A stretch of DNA of 64,000 nucleotides from Actinospineispora eucalypti (lineage in GTDB: Bacteria > Actinomycetota > Actinomycetes > Mycobacteriales > Pseudonocardiaceae): the NCBI GenBank assembly GCA_014208095.1, contig JACHMT010000001.1:620001-684000 (forward strand), written 5' to 3'. This document shows, piece after piece, positions 33,024 through 41,179 of this stretch (its first letter is position 1; each line of letters opens with the position of its first letter). The notes below the pieces were generated by a model that was not told the origin of the DNA, made no database searches, and saw only the letters and a list, made by a program, of their open reading frames with translations. A program made the translations under genes and the position numbers.

Positions 33024-34630
33024 GCGGGTTTTCCGATGACTGGGACGTGCTGAACGACCCGAGCGACCCCGGGCTGCACTGGACCACCGGCAACATCGGC
33101 GAGGCGGTGCCCGGCGTCCAGACCCCGCTCAGCTGGAGCCTGTGGGGGCCGACCATCGAGGAAGGCATGCGGCTGTCCATGCGGGACATGGGCGCGTTCT
33201 CGCACGCCGAGTCCCAGCTGCCGCCGCGTGGTCGGCGGCTGTGCCAGGTGTTCTACGGGCGCGGCGCGCTGTCGGTGGAGCTGTTGGCCCGGCTGGGCGA
33301 CCGGATGCCCGGCACCACCGGCCAGCAGGTGGCCACCGGCGTGTACGGCGAGGCCCCGGAGACCATCGACTACCGGCCCACGAAGCGCCGGTACCCGGTG
33401 GTGGCGGTGGCCGTGCCGTATCAGATGGCGCGCATCGCTCGACGGCTCCAGGCGGCGCGGGCGCGCAGCGAGGCGTTCTGGCCCCGGGAGACCGGCCGGG
33501 CGAACACGCTGGCGCTGCCCGAGGCGCTGGCCGTGTTCGCCGAGGCGACCGCGCAGTTCAAGCGGTGCGTGTACCTGCAGTCGATGGCGCTGTTCTGCGC
33601 GGTGCAGCCGATGTATCAGGCACTGGCCGCGCTCACGCAACGCACCGGCATCGGTGACCCGAACGTGCTGGCCGGCGGCTACGGCGGCGTGCCGGAGACC
33701 GAGGTGGTGGCCGACCTCTGGCGCACCTCCCGGGGCGAGATCGAGCTGGCCCAGGTGGTGCGCAAGCACGGGTTCCACGGGCCGGCCGAGGGCGAGCTCT
33801 CCGGGCGGGTGTGGCGGGAGGACGACAGCCCGCTGCGCAAGCGGGTCGGCGACTACGCCGGCCGCCCGGACGGTGACGACCCCCGCCTGCGCGACGCCGC
33901 CCGCCGGGAGGAACGGCTGCGCCTGGAACGGGAGATCCTGGCCGCCGTACCGGCCGCGGCCCGGCCGGCGGTGAAGGCGCTGCTGGCCAACGCGGCCCGG
34001 TCCATCCCGTTGCGCGGGGTGTCCAAGACGGCGTTCCTGCAGGCCTTCGACGTGGTGCGGGCGACGGCCCGGCGTTCGGGGGTGCTGCTGGCCGAACGCG
34101 GCGCGCTGGCCGACCCGGAGGACGTCTTCTTCCTCACCGAGGCGGAGCTGCGCGCTGTGCCGACCGCCGCGGTCCAGGAAGTAGTGGCCAAGCGGCGGGC
34201 CCGGCACGCGGAGTACCTGACGGTGCGGCTGCCCGAGCACTGGGTGGGCAGCCCGGTGCCGATCCCGGTGGCGGTGGCCGACGACGGCGCGGCCCGGGTG
34301 CAGTCGCTGACCGGCGTCGGGGTGAGCCCGGGGGTGGTGGAGGGCCTGGCCAGGGTGGTCACCGACCCGGACTTCGACGACGTGGAACCCGACGAGATCC
34401 TGGTCTCCGCGACCACCGACCCGAGCTGGTCGTCGATCATGTTCATCTCGTCCGCGCTGGTCGTGGACATCGGCGGCGCGCTGTCCCACGCCGCCGTGGT
34501 GGCCCGCGAGCTGGGCATCCCGTGCGTGGTGAACACCAAGGACGGCAGTCGCCTGCTGCGCACCGGTGACCTGATCCGGGTGGACGGCACCGCCGGCACC
34601 GTGGAGGTGTTGAAGCCCGCCGCCGGGTAA
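33020..34630 (+). CDS. Phosphohistidine-swivel protein, rifampin-phosphotransferase-like but without ATP-grasp domain (paralogue 1)
   Basis: 536 residues. The C-terminal 110 residues are the PEP-utilising swivel domain, with the phospho-accepting His at about residue 490 (GGALSHAAVVARELGIPCVV). The middle has HGFHGPAEGELSGRVWRED, matching the substrate-domain signature of rifampin phosphotransferase and PEP-synthase-like dikinases. The N-terminal ATP-binding domain of those enzymes is absent, so phosphate must come from a partner protein or the domain has another use. Phenylphosphate synthase is split this way. The gene overlaps the P450 by 4 bases, tying it to oxidised products of the Rieske/P450 pair. 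Confidence 0.75.
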   Translation: MSGFSDDWDVLNDPSDPGLHWTTGNIGEAVPGVQTPLSWSLWGPTIEEGMRLSMRDMGAFSHAESQLPPRGRRLCQVFYGRGALSVELLARLGDRMPGTTGQQVATGVYGEAPETIDYRPTKRRYPVVAVAVPYQMARIARRLQAARARSEAFWPRETGRANTLALPEALAVFAEATAQFKRCVYLQSMALFCAVQPMYQALAALTQRTGIGDPNVLAGGYGGVPETEVVADLWRTSRGEIELAQVVRKHGFHGPAEGELSGRVWREDDSPLRKRVGDYAGRPDGDDPRLRDAARREERLRLEREILAAVPAAARPAVKALLANAARSIPLRGVSKTAFLQAFDVVRATARRSGVLLAERGALADPEDVFFLTEAELRAVPTAAVQEVVAKRRARHAEYLTVRLPEHWVGSPVPIPVAVADDGAARVQSLTGVGVSPGVVEGLARVVTDPDFDDVEPDEILVSATTDPSWSSIMFISSALVVDIGGALSHAAVVARELGIPCVVNTKDGSRLLRTGDLIRVDGTAGTVEVLKPAAG

Positions 34631-34782
34631 GGGGTAGTGTTCGGCGTCACGAATGTCGCTATACATGCTGGTTCCCCGGCCGGCGTGGGCGCGACGACTT
34701 CGACCTACTCAGGGTAAGGTGCGGTGACTCACACCCACCTGGCCCACTTGGCCAGCGGTATCCGACACGCGGGAGCGCACAG

Positions 34783-35817
34783 ATGGGTATTGGCGTAGAG
34801 GTTCAGGTGCAGGGCCTCTCCAAGTCCTTCGGCAGGGCGAACGTCTGGTCAGACGTGTCCTTCACCATGCCGCGCGGAGAGATCAACGTTCTGCTCGGCC
34901 CGTCCGGTACCGGTAAGTCGGTGTTCCTGAAGTGCCTGATCGGGCTGTTGAAGCCGGAGAAGGGTTCGATCTTCATTCACGACACCGATCTGGTGAAGTG
35001 CAAGTCGGACAAGCTGTACGAGATCCGCAAGCTGTTCGGTGTGCTGTTCCAGGACGGCGCGTTGTTCGGGTCGATGAACCTGTACGACAACATCGCCTTC
35101 CCGCTGCGTGAGCACACCAAGAAGAACGAGCGCGAGATCCGGGACATCGTGGCCGAGAAGATGGCCATGGTGGGTCTGACCGGTGACGAGAAGAAGCTGC
35201 CGGGGGAGATTTCCGGTGGTATGCGCAAGCGGGCCGGGTTGGCCCGGGCGCTGGTGCTGGACCCGGAGATCGTGCTGTTCGACGAGCCGGACTCGGGTCT
35301 GGACCCGGTGCGCACGGCGTATCTGAACCAGCTGATCGTGGACCTGAACCAGGCCACCGACTCGACGTTCCTGATCGTCACGCACGACATCAACACGGCC
35401 CAGACGCTGCCCGACAACATCGGCATCATGTACCACAAGCACCTGGCCATGTTCGGGCCGCGTGAGCTGCTGCTCACCAGCGACGACCCGGTGGTGGCGC
35501 AGTTCCTGAACGGGCGCAAGGAAGGCCCGATCGGGATGTCGGAGGAGAAGGACGCGGACGAGCAGGCGGCCGAGGCGGGCGGGGCGAAGTTCGCCGTGCC
35601 GCCGATGAAGCCGCAGCTGTTGCCGCTGGACGGTGGCACCCGGGCGGCGGTGGGTCGGCGCCTGGAGCGGGTGATGGGCATGCTGCACGAGCTGCCCGAT
35701 CGCGCCCAGCGCGCGATCGTGGAAAGCCTCAGCCCCACCGAGCGCCAGCGCTTCGGCGTCAACGGCGGAAGCGCCCAGCACCGGGACGAACCCACCACCG
35801 AATTCCCCCGCCCCTGA
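34783..35817 (+). CDS. MceG/Mkl-type ABC ATPase (Mla/Mce lipid import)
   Basis: 344 residues. GPSGTGKSVFLKCL is Walker A, EISGGMRKRAGLARALVLDP the signature with the Mce-type GMRKR, and VLFDEPDSGLDP Walker B. The C-terminal 90-residue extension (LLPLDGGTRAAVGRRLERVM onward) is typical of MceG. MceG powers Mce transporters, including Mce4, which imports cholesterol. No yrbE or mce genes lie in the window, so it would serve transporters encoded elsewhere. This fits steroid use. Confidence 0.9.
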   Translation: MGIGVEVQVQGLSKSFGRANVWSDVSFTMPRGEINVLLGPSGTGKSVFLKCLIGLLKPEKGSIFIHDTDLVKCKSDKLYEIRKLFGVLFQDGALFGSMNLYDNIAFPLREHTKKNEREIRDIVAEKMAMVGLTGDEKKLPGEISGGMRKRAGLARALVLDPEIVLFDEPDSGLDPVRTAYLNQLIVDLNQATDSTFLIVTHDINTAQTLPDNIGIMYHKHLAMFGPRELLLTSDDPVVAQFLNGRKEGPIGMSEEKDADEQAAEAGGAKFAVPPMKPQLLPLDGGTRAAVGRRLERVMGMLHELPDRAQRAIVESLSPTERQRFGVNGGSAQHRDEPTTEFPRP

Positions 35818-35850
35818 CCCCGCCCCCTCGGCAAGCCGGGCGTTCCTACC

Positions 35851-35965
35851 CGGCGAGTCGGGGTTTTGGGTACGGCGAGTCGGGGATCCGGGTACGGCGA
35901 GTCGGGGATCCAGGTACGGCGAGTCGGGGATCCAGGTACGGCGAGTTGGGGGATTTGGGTACGCG
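35851..35965. repeat. 22-bp array, family A, left arm (second locus)
   Basis: GGCGAGTCGGGGATCC-type units start at 35851, 35873, 35895, 35917 and 35939, each exactly 22 bp apart. Confidence 0.92.
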
Positions 35966-36282
35966 TTCGCCCGGGCCGGCGGGGTTCCGGTTGGCTGCGG
36001 GTCGGCTTGACCGACGGCTCGGAGGGTGCGGACCGAGGGCTTGGCGGCCCGTGCCGGCCGGTGGTGTCGGGTGATGGGTCGCGATCTGCCCGAGGTTATT
36101 TGCGTGGTGGATCGGTCGAAACGCCCGGAACTCGCGGATCGAAAGGGTGGCGAGCACGTCGCCCGGGGTATCCGCGGACGTAACGGCCGAGCTGAACAGC
36201 CCACCCAGCTCCGGCCGTTTAGACCCTCGGCAAAGCCGAGCCGCCGACCGAACAGGTCGCCGACGAGCCTGCCCTGTGCACG
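35966..36282. other. Centre of the second family A mirror locus; no gene
   Basis: About 320 bases with strong hairpins: ACGGCCGAGCTG pairs with CAGCTCCGGCCGT (about 36179-36222, one bulge), and CTCGGC-AAA-GCCGAG follows near 36227. No supportable reading frame with a ribosome site. Structured non-coding RNA or a terminator is possible. Confidence 0.5.
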
Positions 36283-36325
36283 AATCCCCGACTCGCCGTA
36301 CCCAGATCCCCGACTCGCGGGTGGG
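36283..36325. repeat. 22-bp array, family A, right (inverted) arm (second locus)
   Basis: GACTCGCCG at 36290 and GACTCGCGG at 36312, in reverse orientation to 35851-35965. Confidence 0.85.
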
Positions 36326-36359
36326 GTATTGAAATGGCCTGAGCCCGGCTAGTGTCTGT

Positions 36360-36373
36360 AGTGATTGCTCACT
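36360..36373. promoter_or_regulatory. AGTGA-TTGC-TCACT inverted repeat
   Basis: A perfect 5-4-5 palindrome just before the GGGAGG site of the next ligase gene. It overlaps two upstream in-frame GTG codons, which argues for the later start. Confidence 0.45.
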
Positions 36374-36396
36374 TCGCGCGGGAGGTTGCCTTGCCC

Positions 36397-37995
36397 ATGG
36401 AGCCGGGTTGGGGGCGGGAGGTCGTCGTCGACGACAGCGGGGCGTATCCGGTGCGGGTGTACCGGGACCGGCGTCGGCTGGTGCCCGAGCTGCTCCGGGA
36501 CTGCCGACGCTGGGCGGACCGCGAGTGCCTGGTGCAGGGGCAACTGCGGCTCACCTTTGCCCAGCACGAGAACGCCGTGCTCCGGGTGGCCGGTGAGCTG
36601 GCCGCGCGCGGGGTGCGCCGGGGTGACCCGGTGCTGTTGTATGCGCGCAACAGCGTGGAATGGGTGGTCGCGTACTGGGCGGTGCTGCGGCTGGGCGCGG
36701 TCGCGGTGCTGGGCAACGGCTGGTGGAGTGCGGCCGAGGTGGCCGGCGCGATCGGTGCGATCACGCCCAAGCTGGTGATCACCGACGAGCGGCTGGCCGG
36801 GTGGCTCCCGGCCAGCGTGCCCGCCGTGGACACCGCCGCGCTCACCACCCTGGTGACCAGCCGCCAGGACCCGCCCGAGCCGCCCGCTCAGGCCGGTGCG
36901 GAGACCGACCCGGCCGTGGTGATCTTCACCAGCGGCACCACCGGCGCGCCCAAGGGCGCGGTGCTGCCGCACCGCGCGGTGATCGCCAACCTGCACAACC
37001 TGATGTACCTGAGCCGCCGGCTGCCGCCCGAGCTGCCGGACGACTACCAGGGCAACATCAGCCTGCACACGCTGCCGCTGTTCCACGTGGGCGGTATCCA
37101 GGCCCTCGGCATGAGTTTTCTGACCGGGGCTAAGATGATCTTCGTGGAAGGGCGGTTCGACGCCGGGCAGGTGTTGGAGCTGATCGAGCGGGAGCGGGTC
37201 ACCAGCTGGGCCTGCGTGCCGACCATGCTGGCCAGGGTGGTCGAGCACCCCGACGTGTCCAAGCGGGACACCTCGTCGGTGCGCTCGCTGACCGCCGGCG
37301 GTTCCTCGGTGCCCACCGAGCTGGCCGGCCGGGCGGCCAGGGCGTTCCCCAACATGACGAAGGGCATGGCCTCGGTGTACGGGTTGACCGAGGCCGGCGG
37401 GACGGTGACCTTCGCCTCGGGGAAAGACATGCTGGCCAACCCCGGCACGGTCGGGCGGCCGGTGCCGGTGGCCGAGCTGCGCTTCGAGCCGACCGGCGAC
37501 CCGGAGTACGACGCGCTGGGCGGGGAGATCCTGGTGCGCTCGCCGCAGGTGATGCTCGGCTACTGGGGCCAGCCGGAGTCGGACGCCGGGGTGCGCCCCG
37601 ACGGCTGGCTGTGCACCGGTGACCTGGGAAAACAAGGCGAGGACGGCTGGGTCTACCTGGTCGGGCGGAAGAAGGACATCATCATCCGCGGCGGGGAGAA
37701 CGTGGCCAGTGCGCACGTGGAGGCGCGGCTGCGCGCGCACCCGGCGGTGGCCGAGGTGGCCGTGGTCGGCCTGGCGCACCCCGACCTCGGCGAGGAGGTG
37801 GCCGCCGCGGTGGTGCTCCGGCCCGGAGAACTGGCCGACCCGGAGGAGCTGCGGGCGTTCGCCGCCGAGGAGCTGGCCGGGTTCGCGGTGCCCTCGCGGT
37901 GGTGGGTCCGGGACGAGCCGTTGCCCACCAACGCGGTGGGCAAGGTGGTCAAACGGGAGCTGGTGGGAGAGTGGCCTACTCGATCATGTAATTGA
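36397..37995 (+). CDS. Acyl-CoA ligase (FadD-like AMP-forming)
   Basis: About 532 residues. FTSGTTGAPKGAVLPHRAVI, YGLTEAGG, GWLCTGDLGKQGEDGWVYLV and GRKKDIIIRGGENV are the adenylation motifs; NAVGKVVKREL holds the last lysine. Start is ATG 36397 or TTG 36391 behind GGGAGG; GTG codons upstream fall in a palindrome. It is followed after 108 bases by the second swivel-domain gene, suggesting an acid-activating role in the same branch. Confidence 0.9.
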   Translation: MEPGWGREVVVDDSGAYPVRVYRDRRRLVPELLRDCRRWADRECLVQGQLRLTFAQHENAVLRVAGELAARGVRRGDPVLLYARNSVEWVVAYWAVLRLGAVAVLGNGWWSAAEVAGAIGAITPKLVITDERLAGWLPASVPAVDTAALTTLVTSRQDPPEPPAQAGAETDPAVVIFTSGTTGAPKGAVLPHRAVIANLHNLMYLSRRLPPELPDDYQGNISLHTLPLFHVGGIQALGMSFLTGAKMIFVEGRFDAGQVLELIERERVTSWACVPTMLARVVEHPDVSKRDTSSVRSLTAGGSSVPTELAGRAARAFPNMTKGMASVYGLTEAGGTVTFASGKDMLANPGTVGRPVPVAELRFEPTGDPEYDALGGEILVRSPQVMLGYWGQPESDAGVRPDGWLCTGDLGKQGEDGWVYLVGRKKDIIIRGGENVASAHVEARLRAHPAVAEVAVVGLAHPDLGEEVAAAVVLRPGELADPEELRAFAAEELAGFAVPSRWWVRDEPLPTNAVGKVVKRELVGEWPTRSCN

Positions 37996-38103
37996 ACGTT
38001 GCATTGAACCGACGGCCGTAATTCCTACGCTATCGCGCATGAATATCCTTCCGTAAACTCGGGACTCCTGGGCAGTCCCCGCCGCTGAAGGGGCAGGTAC
38101 CTC

Positions 38104-39702
38104 ATGGCCGGCTCGGTCGCGGACCCGATCAGGGGCGACTCCGAGCCGGACCGGTGGTGGACCCTCACCAACGTCAGCGAGGCCACCCCGTTGGTGCTCG
38201 CCCCGCTGGAATGGTCCTACTGGAGCCGGGCGCTGGAGTTCGGCGGGCGCGGCGCGTGGTGCGACTTCGGGTTGCTCGGGCCGTCCGAGGTCTACCAGCC
38301 GGTCGACCAGAACGAGCGGCTGACCGGCTGTTTCTTCGGCCGCCAGGCGGTGAACGTGGACCGCACCCGGGAGATCATCGGCATCATCCCCGGCCGGTCC
38401 ACCGACGACTTCGAGCGGGACGTGTTCGGCATGGTCCGGCCGGGCCTGAAACCGGTGCCCAACCGGTACCGCCGGTTCCCGGTCATCGCCTGGAAGAGCG
38501 GGCGCACGCTGTCCCAGCACACCGCCGACCTGGAGCACTTGTACGCCGAGCAGCTGCAGTGGTGGCGCACGCAGGTGCTGGACGGCGGTACGCGGGACCC
38601 GTGGCGGCTGATGGAGGAGTCCGGCGAGCGGTTCGTCCGGTTGATGCGGGCGCACGTGCGGTCCCGCATGGTGCTCCAGGTGTTGCAGTCCATGATCCGT
38701 TCGGTGTGCGCCCGGCGGCAGCAGGAGCACCTGGTGCACCAGCTGCTCTCCGGCTACGGCAACGTGGCCAACACGCTGATCGCCGAGGACATCTGGCTGG
38801 TCTCCCGGGGCCGGCTGTCCCGGGACGAGGTCATCCGCGAGCACGGTTTCCACGGGCCGAACGAGGGCAACCAGCGCGCCCGGTCCTGGCGGGAGGACCC
38901 GTCCGGGATCGACGCGCTGGTCCGGGCGATCGGCCGGCGCGCGGAGAACGACCGGCCGAGGGTGCGCGAGCGGTTGGCGGTGGAGGCCCGGCTGCGCGCC
39001 GAGGCGGAACTGCTGGAGGGGCGGCGCGGGCTCGGCCGGGTCATGGTGCGGATGTTGTTGCGCGCCGCGGCGACCGCGGTGCGCAACCTGGAGCTGGGCA
39101 AGGCCGCCTACGTCAGTGCGCTGGACGGCAACCGGGCGGGCGCACGCGGGGTCGGCGCGCAGTTGTGCGCCGCTGGGTGGCTGGCCGAGGCCGACGACGT
39201 GTTCTACCTGACCAGGGACGAGCTGCTGTCCGGTGAATGGTCGGCGGAGCGGGCGGACCTGATCTGCCGGCGGCGCAAGCAGCACGCGGAGTACCAGGGC
39301 ATGACCCTGCCGGTCAGCTTCGTCGGCGTGCCGTCGCCGTGCCGGGCGCCGGAAGCTCCGGCCCAGGAGCGGGCGGAGATCAAGGGCATGCCCGGGGCGC
39401 CCGGCCGGGTGTGGGGCCGCGCGCGACTGGTGCTGGACCCGGACGGCGCGGAGCCGCTCGACGAGGGCGAGATCCTGGTCTGCCGGACCACCGATCCCGG
39501 CTGGGTGGCGCTGTTCGCGCTGGCCGACGGGCTGGTCATCGACATCGGCGGGCCGGCCAGCCACGGTGCCATCGTGGCCCGTGAGCTGGGCATCCCGTGC
39601 GTGATCGGCACCGGCGACGGCACCCGCCGCCTGACCACCGGTGACCGTGTCGAGGTGGACGGCGACACCGGCGTGGTCACCCTGCTCCCCACCCCACCCT
39701 GA
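38104..39702 (+). CDS. Phosphohistidine-swivel protein without ATP-grasp domain (paralogue 2)
   Basis: 532 residues, the same layout as the gene at 33020. HGFHGPNEGNQRARSWRED lies in the middle and the swivel domain carries a conserved His at about residue 487 (GGPASHGAIVARELGIPCVI). The N-terminal 150 residues diverge more, which suggests a different substrate. Both paralogues share WED-type and KQHAEY/RARHAEY helices. As with the first, no ATP-binding domain is present in the protein or as a neighbour. It follows an acyl-CoA ligase and ends in a C-rich tract whose TGA begins a repeat unit. Confidence 0.75.
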   Translation: MAGSVADPIRGDSEPDRWWTLTNVSEATPLVLAPLEWSYWSRALEFGGRGAWCDFGLLGPSEVYQPVDQNERLTGCFFGRQAVNVDRTREIIGIIPGRSTDDFERDVFGMVRPGLKPVPNRYRRFPVIAWKSGRTLSQHTADLEHLYAEQLQWWRTQVLDGGTRDPWRLMEESGERFVRLMRAHVRSRMVLQVLQSMIRSVCARRQQEHLVHQLLSGYGNVANTLIAEDIWLVSRGRLSRDEVIREHGFHGPNEGNQRARSWREDPSGIDALVRAIGRRAENDRPRVRERLAVEARLRAEAELLEGRRGLGRVMVRMLLRAAATAVRNLELGKAAYVSALDGNRAGARGVGAQLCAAGWLAEADDVFYLTRDELLSGEWSAERADLICRRRKQHAEYQGMTLPVSFVGVPSPCRAPEAPAQERAEIKGMPGAPGRVWGRARLVLDPDGAEPLDEGEILVCRTTDPGWVALFALADGLVIDIGGPASHGAIVARELGIPCVIGTGDGTRRLTTGDRVEVDGDTGVVTLLPTPP

Positions 39703-39786
39703 TTCAGTGCGTCCAGCACTCTGGTTCAGTCACTTCAGCAGGGTGATTCAGTGCCTATAGCACTCTGGTTCGGTTGCTTCAGCACG
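39699..39786. repeat. 22-bp array, family B, left arm
   Basis: Units at 39699, 39721, 39743 and 39765. Odd and even units alternate (GATTCAGTGC versus GGTTCAGTCAC types), hinting at a 44-bp higher-order period. The first unit contains the stop codon of the preceding gene. Confidence 0.92.
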
Positions 39787-39915
39787 GGTCGCTTCCGGAG
39801 ACCGCCGGGGGCGGGCGCGGTCAGGCGGTCGGTCGCGTCGGCGCGGCATCTCGTGCCGCTCGGCGCCGAGGGGTCACCTCGGTCTCATGAGTGGCACCGA
39901 AGTCACCGAGCCGGC
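39787..39915. other. Unique centre of a family B mirror locus; no gene
   Basis: About 129 bases between forward and inverted arms. No coding potential with a start signal was found. Confidence 0.5.
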
Positions 39916-39981
39916 AGTGCTGAAGGCACTGAATCACCGTGCTGAAGTGACTGAATCACTCTGCTGGAGGCACTGAATCGG
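39916..39981. repeat. 22-bp array, family B, right (inverted) arm
   Basis: Units at 39916, 39938 and 39960 (GTGCTGAAGTGACTGAATCA type), exact 22-bp steps and inverted relative to 39699-39786. Confidence 0.92.
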
Positions 39982-39995
39982 CGGCGGGTTGAAGC

Positions 39996-40008
39996 TAGTG
40001 GTTACTTC
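39996..40008. promoter_or_regulatory. TAGTGGTTACTTC operator-like site at a leaderless start
   Basis: The stretch TACTTCTT plus two bases and ATGG matches the arrangement before ATG 18186 almost base for base. TTGAAG (39989) could be a -35 element. Confidence 0.5.
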
Positions 40009-40012
40009 TTAT

Positions 40013-41179
40013 ATGGTCCGAGGTGTGACCCTGCCAGCGCCGGCGCGCGCGGAGTACGACGAGTTCCGGGTGGACTTCGCGGCCTGGCTGGACGAGCACG
40101 GGGCCGACCTCGAGCCGCTGCGCACCCTGCCCGAGGACATCCACGAGCAGCATCGCACGCAGAGCAGGGTGCAGCGGCTGCTGTTCGACCACGGATGGCT
40201 GCGCCGGGGCTGGCCTGAGGAGGTCGGCGGGCTGGGTGGCTCCAAGGTGGTGCGCGGGGCGCTGGCCGAGGCGCTCACCGAGCGGGGCTACGAGTACCCG
40301 TTCGCCATGGGCATGATCGAGGTGCTCGGGTCGGCCATGGTCAAGTTCGCCGAACCCGAGCTGGGCGCGGAGATGTTCCCCAGGTTCCTGGCCGGCGAGG
40401 AGTACTGGGCGCAGGGCTTCTCCGAGCCGGAGGCGGGCAGCGACCTCGGCTCGCTGCGCACCCGCGCGGTGGACCAGGGCGACCACTGGCGGCTGACCGG
40501 GCAGAAGATCTGGACCACCTGGGGGCAGTTCGCCCAGCGCGGCGTGGTGTTGGCCCGCACCGGCGAGCAGGCGCAGGGGTTCGCCGGGATCACCGCGCTG
40601 TTCATCGACATGGACTCGCCGGGCGTGGACGTGCGGACGCTGCGGGCGATGAACGGCACCGACGAGTTCTGCGAGATGTTCTTCGACGACGTGATCGTGC
40701 CCAAGTCGCGCACCATGGGCGCGGTCGGCGGGGGCGCCAAGTTCACCATGGCGGTGCTGGAGTCGGAGCGCGGCGTTTTCGCCTGGCAGCGGCAGACCTG
40801 GTTGCTGCGCCGGCTGTCCGACCTGCTGGCCGAGCCGGGAATCGACGAACGGGCGGCCGGCCGGATCGGCGAGGTGTACGCCACGCTGTACGGGCTGCGG
40901 CTGCGCGCCCGGGACACGTTCCGCCGGGTGGTGGCCGGCGAGCTGATCGGGCCCCAGTCCTCGGTGGACAAGATGCTGCTCTCCACCGCCGAGAAGGGCG
41001 TCTTCGACGTGGCGTTCGAGCTGCTCGCGGACGACACACTGCTGGGCGACGGCTCGGTCAACCGCGCCTGGCGGTCCGACTACCTGTATGCCCGGGCGTC
41101 CTCCATCTACGGCGGCACCGCCGAGATCCAGCGGAACATCCTCGCCGAGCGGATCCTCGGTCTCCCGAGGGAGCGTTGA
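40013..41179 (+). CDS. Acyl-CoA dehydrogenase, subunit 1 of a probable heteromer (FadE)
   Basis: 388 residues (ATG 40013; GTG 40025 is a possible start). YWAQGFSEPEAGSDLGSLRT binds flavin/substrate and KIWTTWGQFAQRG follows. The C-terminus is IYGGTAEIQRNILAERILGL. The catalytic Glu of the classic YEGT motif is Gly here, so the base must lie elsewhere or on the partner. The next gene starts 1 base before this one ends (TGATG). Paired FadE genes are typical of steroid side-chain degradation, where two subunits form alpha2beta2 enzymes. Confidence 0.92.
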   Translation: MVRGVTLPAPARAEYDEFRVDFAAWLDEHGADLEPLRTLPEDIHEQHRTQSRVQRLLFDHGWLRRGWPEEVGGLGGSKVVRGALAEALTERGYEYPFAMGMIEVLGSAMVKFAEPELGAEMFPRFLAGEEYWAQGFSEPEAGSDLGSLRTRAVDQGDHWRLTGQKIWTTWGQFAQRGVVLARTGEQAQGFAGITALFIDMDSPGVDVRTLRAMNGTDEFCEMFFDDVIVPKSRTMGAVGGGAKFTMAVLESERGVFAWQRQTWLLRRLSDLLAEPGIDERAAGRIGEVYATLYGLRLRARDTFRRVVAGELIGPQSSVDKMLLSTAEKGVFDVAFELLADDTLLGDGSVNRAWRSDYLYARASSIYGGTAEIQRNILAERILGLPRER

